A DNA stretch of 64,000 bases. Source: Metridium senile (taxonomy: Eukaryota > Cnidaria > Anthozoa > Actiniaria > Metridiidae). The stretch spans positions 34,204,371 through 34,268,370 of the forward strand of contig OX459096.1 of NCBI GenBank assembly GCA_949775045.1. The letters are read 5' to 3'. Of this stretch, positions 11,301-20,886 are shown in pieces (within the stretch, counting starts at the first letter, position 1; the number at the start of each line of letters is the position of its first letter). The position numbers were made by a program, and so were the translations under genes. A model generated the notes under the pieces. It was not told where the DNA came from and did not search any database. It worked only from the letters and a program-made list of their open reading frames with translations.

Positions 11301-13465
11301 AGTTACTGGCGAAGCAAACACATCTCCTTCTGGCAAAACCAACGGTTGGACCTCAGTAAACTGTAATGGCAATGAAGTGATTTTTCTGTCTTGTCGACGA
11401 GAACCATCTATAACATTTATCTCACGGATAGTACCAAGATTGTCATTGGTTGGGTGCTGAATAAGTGATATAGCTGTGCCATGAAATGAGTCACGTGAGG
11501 TAGTCGAGCTTGGATTGTGGTCAATATTGTCGTACCCAGCTGTGGTAAAGAGGCCATTTCGTAGAACAGGGGGACAAACGACCCCATCTCTTTCAAAGCG
11601 ATCACATACAGCATTGGCAACATCAGTCGATATTCCAAGCACTCTGTCATACGAAATACAAAGTCCTAAGTTAAAAAGAGTGTCAATGAGATTACGTCCT
11701 CTTGTCAAGCCATGAATCTTAAGTCCAACATAAATGGGCAGTGGACTTTCTCTTTTTCTGTTGTGACGTGAACTACATGCCAATGCCTTACTTTGACGTA
11801 CAGTAGTGTTGTAGACTATGAGCTGCGAGATTGTTCTAGATGCTTGACTTGGGTTAACTTCTTCAAGATCTATCTGTCTTATTATTGTACCTGGGCCTTT
11901 TAGAATCATACATATAAGAGCTCTTAAAGATGGTGGGATAGAGCTATCTTCACAGTCAGGGGAGAATGTTCCATTGAAGGACTGAGGCTGGTTTAAAATC
12001 TCATTGCGCACTATTTTTGCGGCTTTTGCTAGATACATGCCATCAACATCATCTTGTTTGTTAACATCTTTTATGGCTTCTCCAATGGTACGATCTAAAA
12101 CCAGTAAGATATCGCGTCCTTGTGAATGGGCTGACATGCTTGGAAATGCTTGCAAAATTCTATCTTTTAATCTTGTAGAATTTACACGACTTGCATCAAC
12201 TCCCAACTCCTGGAGTTTTGTTGAGTACAACTTGACAAGATCGGCTAGTTTAAGAACAGGGACATTAGCATTAGTATCTTCGAAAAATTCGTCAATGTAG
12301 GACACCAATTCAGCAAAGGCTAGTCCTTGCAACTTATCCTTAGGCTGTTTACTTTTTGACGTCGTATTCTGCCTTCTTCGATTGTACAATGCAACAAGGC
12401 AATTTATATGGTACTTGGCCTCTAAAGCAACCATGTCTCCAGCAGCTAGCTTTGCCAAAAGTTTACCATCCTGTAGTTCCAACGCACATTCACGAACTCG
12501 TGTATCAATTCCAGTTGTTGATGCAGCTTGGAGAGCTGATATTTTGTCGATTTTTTCACAAAAAAAGCATCTGACTTGATTTGAAGTACTCTTTGTACTA
12601 GGTGTACTTGACCTTCGAGCTTTCACAGGACTATGCTGTTGTTCTTTCTCTTCATTCATTTTGCGTTTTTGAGCTCTCTTAAATTCAGTGTTATTAAACT
12701 TGTTCCTACATGACTTGTGCCACGATGCTTCATGCTTGACCAAAGTGTTCTCTATTCCTGATCCATCATTAATCGTTTCAGGATCAAAAAATGAAGGTAT
12801 TGCATCAATTGCTTTGAACAGATTAATACTATTGGTTAGTGACTTATACCCTGCACCTACGTCATTTCTTTTAGAATAAGCTGGGCACTGTAAAGGCTCG
12901 TTGGTTTGCTCTTGACAGAGTACACACATTGTCCAATCGACAGAATTACCTTGATACTGTGACGTGCTTACTACATTTAGATCATTGCTACAAAACAAAA
13001 TCAAGGCAGACTATGTCACTCTAAAGATCATATCACTCCAAGATTATATACCCTCAAAGTTGAATGAGCCTTAATTAATGCTTGCTTTCCCTTCTTTATT
13101 TTAAAGAATTAAGATTGTTTATTCTGATTGCTTATTAGATGAATCTATTCATATATTAAAGCATGTGTGTAGGCTAAGCTGTAACTGTGGTTTTTGTGCA
13201 AATCATTTTGTGTTTTGCATTCAAATACATGATGATTATTTTGTCCAAATCATAAATATAATGCATGCTAACGTTCGATAAAATTATGCAATCAAAAAGC
13301 TAAAAAATACCCCCAAAATAACACTTTAAGAAGTTTTTTTTGAATTTGTTCATCTATGAAACACTTTTGACTTTAAATGTTTTATAATAAAAGCTAAATA
13401 ACGTGTTAAATGGAGTCAAATGCAGCTATTATAGAGAAGACATGATTTTACCTTGGGGTCGCCAT
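8355..13465 (-). CDS. Academ-like transposase with XPG/PIN-like nuclease and CXC tail
   Basis: Three exons join in phase: 13452-13465 (ATG GCG ACC CCA AG), 8966-12987 and 8355-8890, with GT-AG introns of 464 and 75 bp, giving about 1,523 aa. The small intron restores the motif FHAMTGCDTVSFFAGRGKK across the junction. N-terminus: Cys clusters MCVLC at about 25-29, HKSCRNKF, and RCFFC...HINC, probably zinc-binding. Middle: GYDNIDHNPSS, FGGLHIEL and LDQAHEQENA blocks that I recognise from a large family of repeated cnidarian proteins; they may form the DDE-type core. About 1120-1345: an acidic series typical of PIN/FEN1/XPG nucleases (VLVIDG, IIWD, EEADTR, IDTDVV, GCDT). C-terminus: CGCKKGCKGRCKC...CNCGGQC, a tesmin/CXC-like DNA-binding cluster. 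It acts in the nucleus on its own element's ends (inference). If exon 1 were not used, an in-frame ATG exists at 12929. Confidence 0.8.
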
Positions 13466-13679
13466 TTTGAAAATCGAGTAGAGACTGGGCACTAATTGGT
13501 TAAATATTTTCGAAAAATCATACAAAATCATGACAATTCTAATTATAAATAATTAAATTTACTCCAAAATGACTTGATACCTAAATAAATATAATAAAAA
13601 CAATTTAGAAATAATATATTTTAATAATTTGTGGATTTGATAAAAAAATTGTTGTCTCCAATTTTTATCTTAGATTTTA

Positions 13680-13996
13680 TCACGTGATTAATCACGTGAT
13701 CGCTTTAAAATCTTCAAGAACGATTCTTCATACGCCAAAGATGTTTAATTCCAAAGTTCCATCTTTATACTGCATCTAAAACCGAGAAATAAGTCAAGTT
13801 TTATCACAGCCTCGTTTCCATGCTGATGGGATCCCTGTGGAATTTAGACGCGCATTTCTGGAAATATAGGTCATATTTCAAATGCCTCCATATCAAAAAT
13901 TATTAAGTACATTGAGATAAGTATTTGTGCCAACTTTCATGCTTGTATCAAAAAACGAACAATTCTATGATTTTATGTACCTTAGCAGCCCTACTA
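13680..13996. repeat. Right terminal inverted repeat, probably carrying the transposase promoter
   Basis: Inverted copy of 7935-8243. Its inner edge is the perfect palindrome CACGTGATTAATCACGTG, two E-box cores in mirror arrangement. The transposase start codon lies 215 bp inward at 13465, so this repeat probably supplies its promoter. No clear TATA box is visible. Confidence 0.9.
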
Positions 13997-13999
13997 TAA

Positions 14000-15260
14000 G
14001 TAAAGTTCATATTTAAAACTAACTTAGGCTCTATGCACAGTCTTAATAAAAAACCATATCAATTTCCAATATCGCTAGCAATTCATGGCAAAACGTCATC
14101 AGAACTGACGGAACTAAAAAGGGCTTGGAGTTTCGTGTGTTAGGAAGTTTTTTTGAGACTTAGTCAATGCGTAAGTACTTTTTGCCAATCAATGGATATT
14201 GTTCACGTTCTACTTCCGTTAATAAGAGATCTGTGTCGATATAAATAAGGACCAAAAACCATTGGTATTTTACATTTGATCTAAGACTGCAACTAGTAAA
14301 GATTGACTTCGGTAAGGAAGGTACGTACAATTACAACTATATTTTTACCGCACATATCTTGACATCGTATGAACTATTGTTTGATTATTTTAAGGTAAAG
14401 GTTTTTTTATTTTGTGTTTTTACATTATATTGAAGAAAGGCTCATATATTTTATATCTTTAAAGCAGTAAGAATTAAAATGAAAAATCCAAATTTTTCTT
14501 CTGTGATATAAAATTCTAAAATGTGAACAAATCTGCAAAAGGAAAAGAAATAAGATGTATGTTAAAACAAAACAAAACTCAACTTTAATTGTTTATAGAA
14601 GAAATATCACATGAAAATCAAATTTAACTTTGAAATCCGTTTGTGCTTGCTTAACTGCAAGTTTTCACTGCTAGTGAAAAACATCGCTAACAGCCTACGG
14701 TTGCGTTGACCATCATTGCAATCTTTTTAATCTCCCTCTAGTATAATGTGGACCATAAAGTGGTTTTGTAGGTTATTAACAACTTGAAAAGTTACTTTAA
14801 GACAAATTTGGAGTAGTTTAAAGAACGTCACGAGTCAGTTTTTCAATTGAGATCAGTACGTAGCAAAGTATACTTGAATTTTATACTAGATTTTCTGCTG
14901 CAATTGAAAGTTGTTGTTGGTCATGTTTTCGTACATTTTGCTACTGTTGTAAAATAAAACTCACAGCAATTTTCTGTTACATGGAGTAACAAATTGTAAA
15001 AGATTTTTAGTATTTTTATTTTCTTTTGAAAAAAATATTTTGAATTTTCTTTTCTTGTGCAAATTTTTTTGGCTTGGTTTCAATATTAATGCCAAAAGGG
15101 GTATAACGCAAAAGTAATTTTCAACAGTTGTTCATACATTTACTTTGTTCTCAATTTCCGACAGACAAAAGCAGCAATCAAGCCATTTCTTGTTGCTTGA
15201 TTTACGTTATTTGTGGTCCAACTGCCTTCGCCTGAAGCCCCTCATTCGAGAAACCTAACA
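14000..15260. other. Intergenic stretch between transposon and peptide gene
   Basis: No coding exon is recognised. A TATAAATA at about 14239 followed near 14310 by the donor-like TTCG/GTAAGG could be an alternative 5' exon for the downstream peptide gene. Otherwise it is AT-rich unique sequence. Confidence 0.35.
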
Positions 15261-15264
15261 CTGA

Positions 15265-15415
15265 TCACTGATTGGCTGCAACCATTACTCCCCTCTCCAA
15301 TCTGAGGTGACATATGTTCAAGACTTCTGATTGGCAGATAGATACTTTATGTCAACCAATCAGAATCGATATTTCCTAAAGCCTGTTTCCCTCTAGATTA
15401 CCGTTCATATATATT
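15265..15415 (+). promoter_or_regulatory. CCAAT/TATA promoter, probably of the secreted peptide gene
   Basis: Three CCAAT-type boxes (GATTGGCTG near 15272, TGATTGGCAG near 15328, CCAATCAG near 15356) lie 50-140 bp upstream of a TATA-like CATATATATTCGG near 15407. The spacing is that of a strong RNA polymerase II promoter facing right. A possible 5' UTR exon ends TTCGAG/GTGTAA near 15485. Linking it to the gene at 17093 requires an intron of about 1.57 kb ending at TTGCAG 17057, which is inferred. Confidence 0.45.
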
Positions 15416-17092
15416 CGGCTTAGGAATATTCCTTGGGATTGTGATTTATTAGCAGATGAGCTGCTAAACTATATTTGCTTCGAGGTGTAATCTTCAAAGC
15501 CATCATAGTCTCATTGTCTCGCCGAATTACTATCTTCATGCTGTATTGTTACCATCAGTTCAGAAACTATTCAGCATTTGAATGTATTACAGAATTACAG
15601 AATCAATAGTGATTTTTCAGAATTAAAATTATAGGTTAATTGTTAGAAATATCCTGTTTTTAAACTTATATATAGATTGATTCTTTTATATTGAAAACAA
15701 AAAAGAAACATCTGTATAGAGATGACGTAGGTGTGAAATTAAATGTTACTTGTTATTCCCAGTTTGAAAGCAAAACGTTTTGCTTATTTAGAAATAGTGA
15801 ACTTTTTATCAGAGCTAGTAGTACCTTTCAGGTAGAATTTAAGCAACACGCGTGCACCGCGTAACTGTAAAATGGTCCATATTTAGAAATAGTGTTATAT
15901 TATTAGAGAATACAAAATTGGAGTAAGTTTGATTCTATTGGAGTTGCTATCATCACTAACCAGTGAAACAACTAGAGTGTATAAGTTAAGGTGCGGATAG
16001 TCTAATAATAACATCATTCATGGGTTAATAAAAACGGATCTATCTAAGTATAAAAGCAGTTTTATTTTTAAATCAGTTTTATCTTTACGTAGATAGTGCT
16101 TTTAATGGAACTATTTACAATTTGAACGGATTCCGGACCATTAGGGAATTGCATGTGTCAACTATGCCTCTAGCCTTATATAACGCATCCTCGAAATACT
16201 TCTTACAATTAAAGTGTACACTGTTTGCAACTAGTCACTAAAACATTAACGGCAACTTCACCCGTAAAAGCCAACAAATTATTGCTGCGACATCTTGCAA
16301 AAACATATAACGGATTCAGAACTCTAAGATGTCTATACTCCTCACTGAGTTATGTAGTTGAAATTTACTTACGGCAGTTTTAGAAAATTTATTTGGAAAC
16401 TGGAAAACTATATTGCTATTACAGACGAGAGATAAAAACTGTCTACATTTGACAGAGAGAATGTTTTGAAAATAACCTTCGCCAATCACGCGGACAAAAG
16501 ATGGATCCCCAAAATGCATTCATTGCTACTCTCCCTCACCCTGACTAATCACCAAACTTTAACTGTCTGTTGGTTATAACACCTATATACAGAAGTATAC
16601 TGCCCATATAACTAGACTTCCTAACTCTGTGAGGTTTCCTTCCTTTGTCGTGGCATATTCTAGGCACCCAACACGTTGAAGCATTGAAAGGGGAAATGAT
16701 AATGATTTATAGAAAATATATTAAAAACAACTCAGTTTTGTCATTAATGACAAGTGATTGCTCCCAAAAACTGTCTTCCTATTTACAGAAAGTTGGAAAA
16801 AAACTCGCATCACAGACAGGATTAAAGTCTCTCAATGACAAATATGAACGTCATTAGGATAGCTGACTCAATATAACTATCACTCTGTAGACTATCAAGT
16901 TTTTGTAAAGGACTTTTACGTGTTTGTATATTAATGTGAAACACTTTTAATCTTTAAACTGATTTTTGTCCCTCTTGAGTTATAATCTAGTATTGATGCT
17001 AAACCACTTATAAAATACCCCCAAACAAAAGTTTACAATAGCCTTTTTATCTTGCAGATCTTGAAGGGCTTGGTGTATTACTAAAAGACATA

Positions 17093-17326
17093 ATGAACAG
17101 ACTAACACTGGTTGTTCTTTTCGTTTGCCTCAGTGCAATTCTCATCAATAACCGAGCCGACGCATTCTTTAAAGCAGGGCGAGGTCTAGAAGAACGAAAG
17201 GCCGCTAGACAGGCTGATAATGGAATCGCGGGCGAATATGGTGCTGCTGACGCAAGGGAACTTTGGGAAGAATTGGTCAAAGCCAGAAATTCAGAGCGAA
17301 AACGTAGCATGGAAAATAGGCAATAA
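17093..17326 (+). CDS. Small secreted peptide precursor, 77 aa
   Basis: The exon opens after an acceptor (TTATCTTGCAG, 17057) with a short leader, then ATG at 17093 and stop at 17324-17326. Residues 1-24 (MNRLTLVVLFVC...NNRADA) form a typical signal peptide with cleavage expected after ADA. The mature part is about 53 residues, starts FFKAGRGLEERKAAR, is highly charged, contains no cysteine and ends in an amphipathic helix-like stretch (ADARELWEELVKARNSERKR). A basic ERKR near the end could be a convertase site. The absence of cysteines argues against a disulphide-rich toxin or defensin. It could be a regulatory or antimicrobial peptide, but I do not recognise the family. A poly(A) signal follows 135 bp downstream. 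The signal peptide, acceptor and poly(A) signal together make a real gene likely. Confidence 0.7.
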   Translation: MNRLTLVVLFVCLSAILINNRADAFFKAGRGLEERKAARQADNGIAGEYGAADARELWEELVKARNSERKRSMENRQ

Positions 17327-17461
17327 TTTGATTTTTTACAAGCATTGAAATGCATGGACTCACACATACACGAAACTGAATATTGTAAATAAGAAAATTG
17401 CTATGGGATCGATCAATTGATAGAGTCCAATACGATTCATGTATGCAATCTGAAGACTATC

Positions 17462-17467
17462 AATAAA
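17462..17467 (+). terminator. Poly(A) signal of the secreted peptide gene
   Basis: AATAAA 135 bp past the peptide stop codon, followed by a GT-rich stretch (AGTTGTTGCATCTTATGTGT), as expected for a cleavage and polyadenylation site. Confidence 0.65.
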
Positions 17468-17546
17468 TCAAGTTGTTGCATCTTATGTGTCAGTTGTCAC
17501 TTTTAGCATACTCAGTAGAAGCGCGCTTCTTCATATCAATCTTCTA

Positions 17547-17745
17547 AGACCCCGGCTACACGGATCCGGATACTTTTGAAACCGCATACTTTTTGATGCG
17601 AATCGGCCTATCGTTCACACGAATCCAGTGAATCCGGTCACCGAAACCGCATACTTTTGAATAGGAAACGATCAACAGGATTCGTGTGGACGCAAATATT
17701 TCTATGCGGTTTCAGCCGGATCGGATTCGTGTAGAAGAGGCCTAA
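17547..17745. mobile_element. Foldback element copy 1 (GACCCCGGCTACACGG family)
   Basis: About 200 bp between AAGACCCCGGCTACACGG and TGTAGAAGAGGCCT. It is built of repeated, partly self-complementary blocks (GGATCCGGATACTTTTGAAA, CCGCATACTTTTTGATGCG). It is almost exactly repeated in inverse orientation at 17890-18088. Confidence 0.75.
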
Positions 17746-17889
17746 GCGAAGTTGTCGTTTGTGCGCTCGCCCACGGTAGTATAATTATCCATATTTGTTA
17801 TTAAAATACAATAACTACAAGGAAGTTTGCATAGCTCGATCAAAGTACAATGACTGATAATTAAGCTCTACTGTGATCACCGTTTGACT

Positions 17890-18088
17890 GAGGCCTCTTC
17901 TACACGAATCCGATCCGGCTGAAACCGCATAGAAATATTTGCGTCCACACGAATCCTGTTGATCGTTTCCTATTCAAAAGTATGCGGTTTCGGTGACCGG
18001 ATTCACTGGATTCGTGTGAACGATAGGCCGATTCGCATCAAAAAGTATGCGGTTTCAAAAGTATCCGGATCCGTGTATCCGGGGTCTG
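17890..18088. mobile_element. Foldback element copy 2, inverted
   Basis: Reverse-complement copy of 17547-17745 from GAGGCCTCTTCTACACG to CCGGGGTCT. With copy 1 it forms an inverted pair separated by about 145 bp of unique sequence. Confidence 0.75.
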
Positions 18089-18094
18089 AAACAA

Positions 18095-18795
18095 AGACCC
18101 CGTCTACACGGATCCGGATACTTTTGAAACCGCATACTTTTTGATGCGAATCGGCCTATCGTCCACACGAATCCAGTGAATCCGGTCACCGAAACCGCAT
18201 ACTTTTGAAACCGCTCTCCAGAGTGGATACTTTTGAATCCTCCGGATATGGATACTGACACGGATTCGTGTGGACACCTAAAACCGGATACTTTTGAATC
18301 CACTGACTTGCTAATTCAACATGGCGGACAAAAATGTCTTGTTGGTAACTTTAAATTCGCTTATTTCCAGTCTTCACGAAAGGAATATGGCAATTTTGAC
18401 AACAATAGTTGACCATTTTAGGCCTCGTCTACACGAATCCGATCCGGCTGAAACCGCATAGAAATATTTGCGTCCACACGAATTCGCGTATCCGGAGGAT
18501 TCAAGTAAAAGTATGCGGTTTCGGTGAGCGAATTTAAAGTTACCAACAAGACATTTTTGTCCGCCATGTTGAATTAGCAAGTCAGTGGATTCAAAAGTAT
18601 CCGGTTTTAGGTGTCCACACGAATCCGTGTCAGTATCCATATCCGGAGGATTCAAAAGTATCCACTCTGGAGAGCGGTTTCAAAAGTATGCGGTTTCGGT
18701 GACCGGATTCACTGGATTCGTGTGGACGATAGGCCGATTCGCATCAAAAAGTATGCGGTTTCAAAAGTATCCGGATCCGTGTAGAAGGGGTCTTA
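18095..18795. mobile_element. 700-bp near-perfect palindromic foldback element
   Basis: The left arm 18095-18360 and right arm 18528-18795 are reverse complements with only about one or two differences over about 266 bp. They start AAGACCCCGTCTACACGG and end TGTAGAAGGGGTCTT. The 167-bp centre holds another fragment of the same family. The arms give the same false open frame on both strands. The near-identity implies very recent origin or ongoing gene conversion. Confidence 0.85.
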
Positions 18796-19059
18796 GAAGT
18801 AAGGTCAAGTTTATCCGGTTGGCTGAGCCTTTTGAATCAAAACAAAGACGTATAAAACGCGGTTTCGATCACAACCTCAACTAAAACGATCGTTTTTCTT
18901 CGTCCAGGACGCACTAGTGCCTGGTGGAACAACAAACAGTAAGTAACAGTAATAATAATAAAATAATGACGGTAAACGAGATCGCTCGCTCGATTAGCGC
19001 ATGCCCAGTCGCGCTACTTTATAAATTCAAGTCGTTGCAGCGTATTCTTGTGTACGGGT

Positions 19060-19125
19060 GAATCCGTGGACGCAAATATTTCTATGCGGTTTCAGCCGGA
19101 TCGGATTCGTGTATACGAGGCCAAA
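19060..19125. mobile_element. Fragment of the same foldback family
   Basis: GTGGACGCAAATATTTCTAT... to ...TCGTGTATACGAGGCC matches one end of the elements at 17547-18795. No partner end was found nearby. Confidence 0.55.
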
Positions 19126-19815
19126 GAACGAACATCATTATAGTCTTTTGTGCACCGTTTAGTTTAGTTCTTGAGTTTTCACATTATATTACCTAGTCTG
19201 CTTTCATGAATCAAATTCAGCCTAAAAGATCAATGTTGTCTGATTTTTTAAAACTGTTTTTTCTCCCTTGTAGTGGTAGGGGTGATCGGCGGTCGTTAAA
19301 ATTGACTCCTAAAACGAAAAGTTGTTAAAATGTAAAGAAGAGTTGAAGATTTTAACCCCTTTGCAGCTAAGCTTTAAGTCATGTAAAAATGACCACAAAA
19401 GGTACATGGAGGCCCGTTTTGAACGGGAACCCTAAAAGGGGCGCCGATCTACTACTTGGGCGAGGGAGTAAATCACACCCTGGGGTCCCACTCACTTTCC
19501 ACCCCTCCCACACACGCTACAGTGTGCGTTGAGGTAGAAGTCCCCCACCCCCTCCCCCTTCTTATTAAAAAAAACCCCAAAACATTGTTTATTGTTTCTG
19601 CCATATTACAAGGTATACATATATTATATAATGTTGTATATATAAGAAAATTACAATGCAATCAGTATAGCTAAATACAAATAATAAATGGTGTAATATG
19701 GCAAGGAGCCCTCTGGAAACCAATAGGCTTATGTGAAAGAGGTATTCTTACGATTATTATATATAATTTACATAAACATAAATAAATCTGCAAAAATGCT
19801 TATCTGTTTAAATTA

Positions 19816-20478
19816 TATGGGAGGTTTTTTTTGTGACGTATTTTGGTGGCGTGTACACAAGCTGGCCGATGCTAAGTAAAATTTTGAACATCAAGATAGC
19901 TAGTTTTAGGTATTTTACTTTATTTTCCAAATAAATTTATTGATATCTCAATTATAAAACTGAGTTTTTACACAGTTTTTGAGTCTGTCACGAAGCCTAC
20001 AAGTCCTTTTTGTCACGTTCGCCATATTGAAATTCAGTCGTACAAGACACATTCGTGTAAATTTAAAAACATTTACTTCACTTTACAAACAAAATTAACT
20101 TCTTGAATTTGACTTATGTATATTACCTAACTGCTTTGGATGACCGGTGAAAATCCGATGGCATTTTGTTATGATTTGTGAAGATTTTTTCTCCATTGCT
20201 AATTCATTTCACGAAGATGGTGTGTTGATATTTTTCTTTCTTTTTCCGTTAGTAGCATAAAATGTCCTCAAGTCCTATTCATGTGGCAGAGTGTGCTTTT
20301 GTTTTTCCACTGTTTCTGATTTTTGAGAATCACAACATCGTTTTAGGCAATTTTTTTCATCAAAACATGATAAAGTTGGCATCGATGCGAACAAGTGCAA
20401 GGCGGCCAGTTTGACGGCCAGACTCGAGCCTAGGCCAGTGTGTGACGTCAAAAAAAAGATTCCATAAAACCTCCCATA
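19816..20478. mobile_element. Non-autonomous TIR element, about 660 bp
   Basis: The ends TATGGGAGGTTTT (19816) and AAAACCTCCCATA (to 20478) are inverted repeats, with further imperfect pairing inside (GACGT, GCTGGCC/GGCCAG). No coding capacity is evident and no convincing target duplication is seen. Confidence 0.6.
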
Positions 20479-20886
20479 GGCAAGTATATATGTGATATAT
20501 AGCGCATTAACCATAACATGAATACATATATTTTAGTAGGCACTTATCAAGTGGGAGGAAAAAATTTACTTGTTATCGGCATGTTTTTATAATCTGAGGA
20601 AGCAATATATCTTAGAAGTGGTTTTTTTTGGAACGAAAACAGAGTTGAAGAACATAATAATCGAGTGGCTGAGAGTATCATGAAGATAGGAAGAGAGCAA
20701 AGTATTGGTATTATCTTTTGATCTTTGGGTTTCCTGTGGTATTTCCCAGAATGCCTTCCAAGTTAGAAAAACACTTGCAACAGGAACCCCACACACATAA
20801 ACACCACAGAATCTCACATGATATGTATGTCGTCGTTATGTCACAGATTTTGGTAACGTAATTGTAAAGGTTATCACGATTTAACC

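Larger units (their letters stand above)
7935..13996 (-). mobile_element. Complete Academ-like TIR DNA transposon, 6,062 bp
   Basis: The element is bounded by long terminal inverted repeats of about 309-317 bp, starting TAGTAGGGCTG at 7935 and ending CAGCCCTACTA at 13996. It is flanked by the direct repeat TAA (7932-7934 and 13997-13999), a 3-bp target-site duplication. Inside is a single intact three-exon gene on the minus strand (8355-13465) for a protein of about 1,523 aa with N-terminal Cys/His clusters, an XPG/PIN-like nuclease region and a Cys-rich CXC-type tail. A 3-bp duplication plus an XPG nuclease fits the Academ superfamily as I know it. No stop codon or frameshift was found, so it may be autonomous and recent. 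The superfamily name is inference; the element boundaries are read directly. Confidence 0.85.

Noticed and set aside
18055..18884. Identical 68-residue predicted protein on both strands
   Set aside because: Mirror image of the palindromic arms; no start context, splice sites or homology, so treated as an element artefact.
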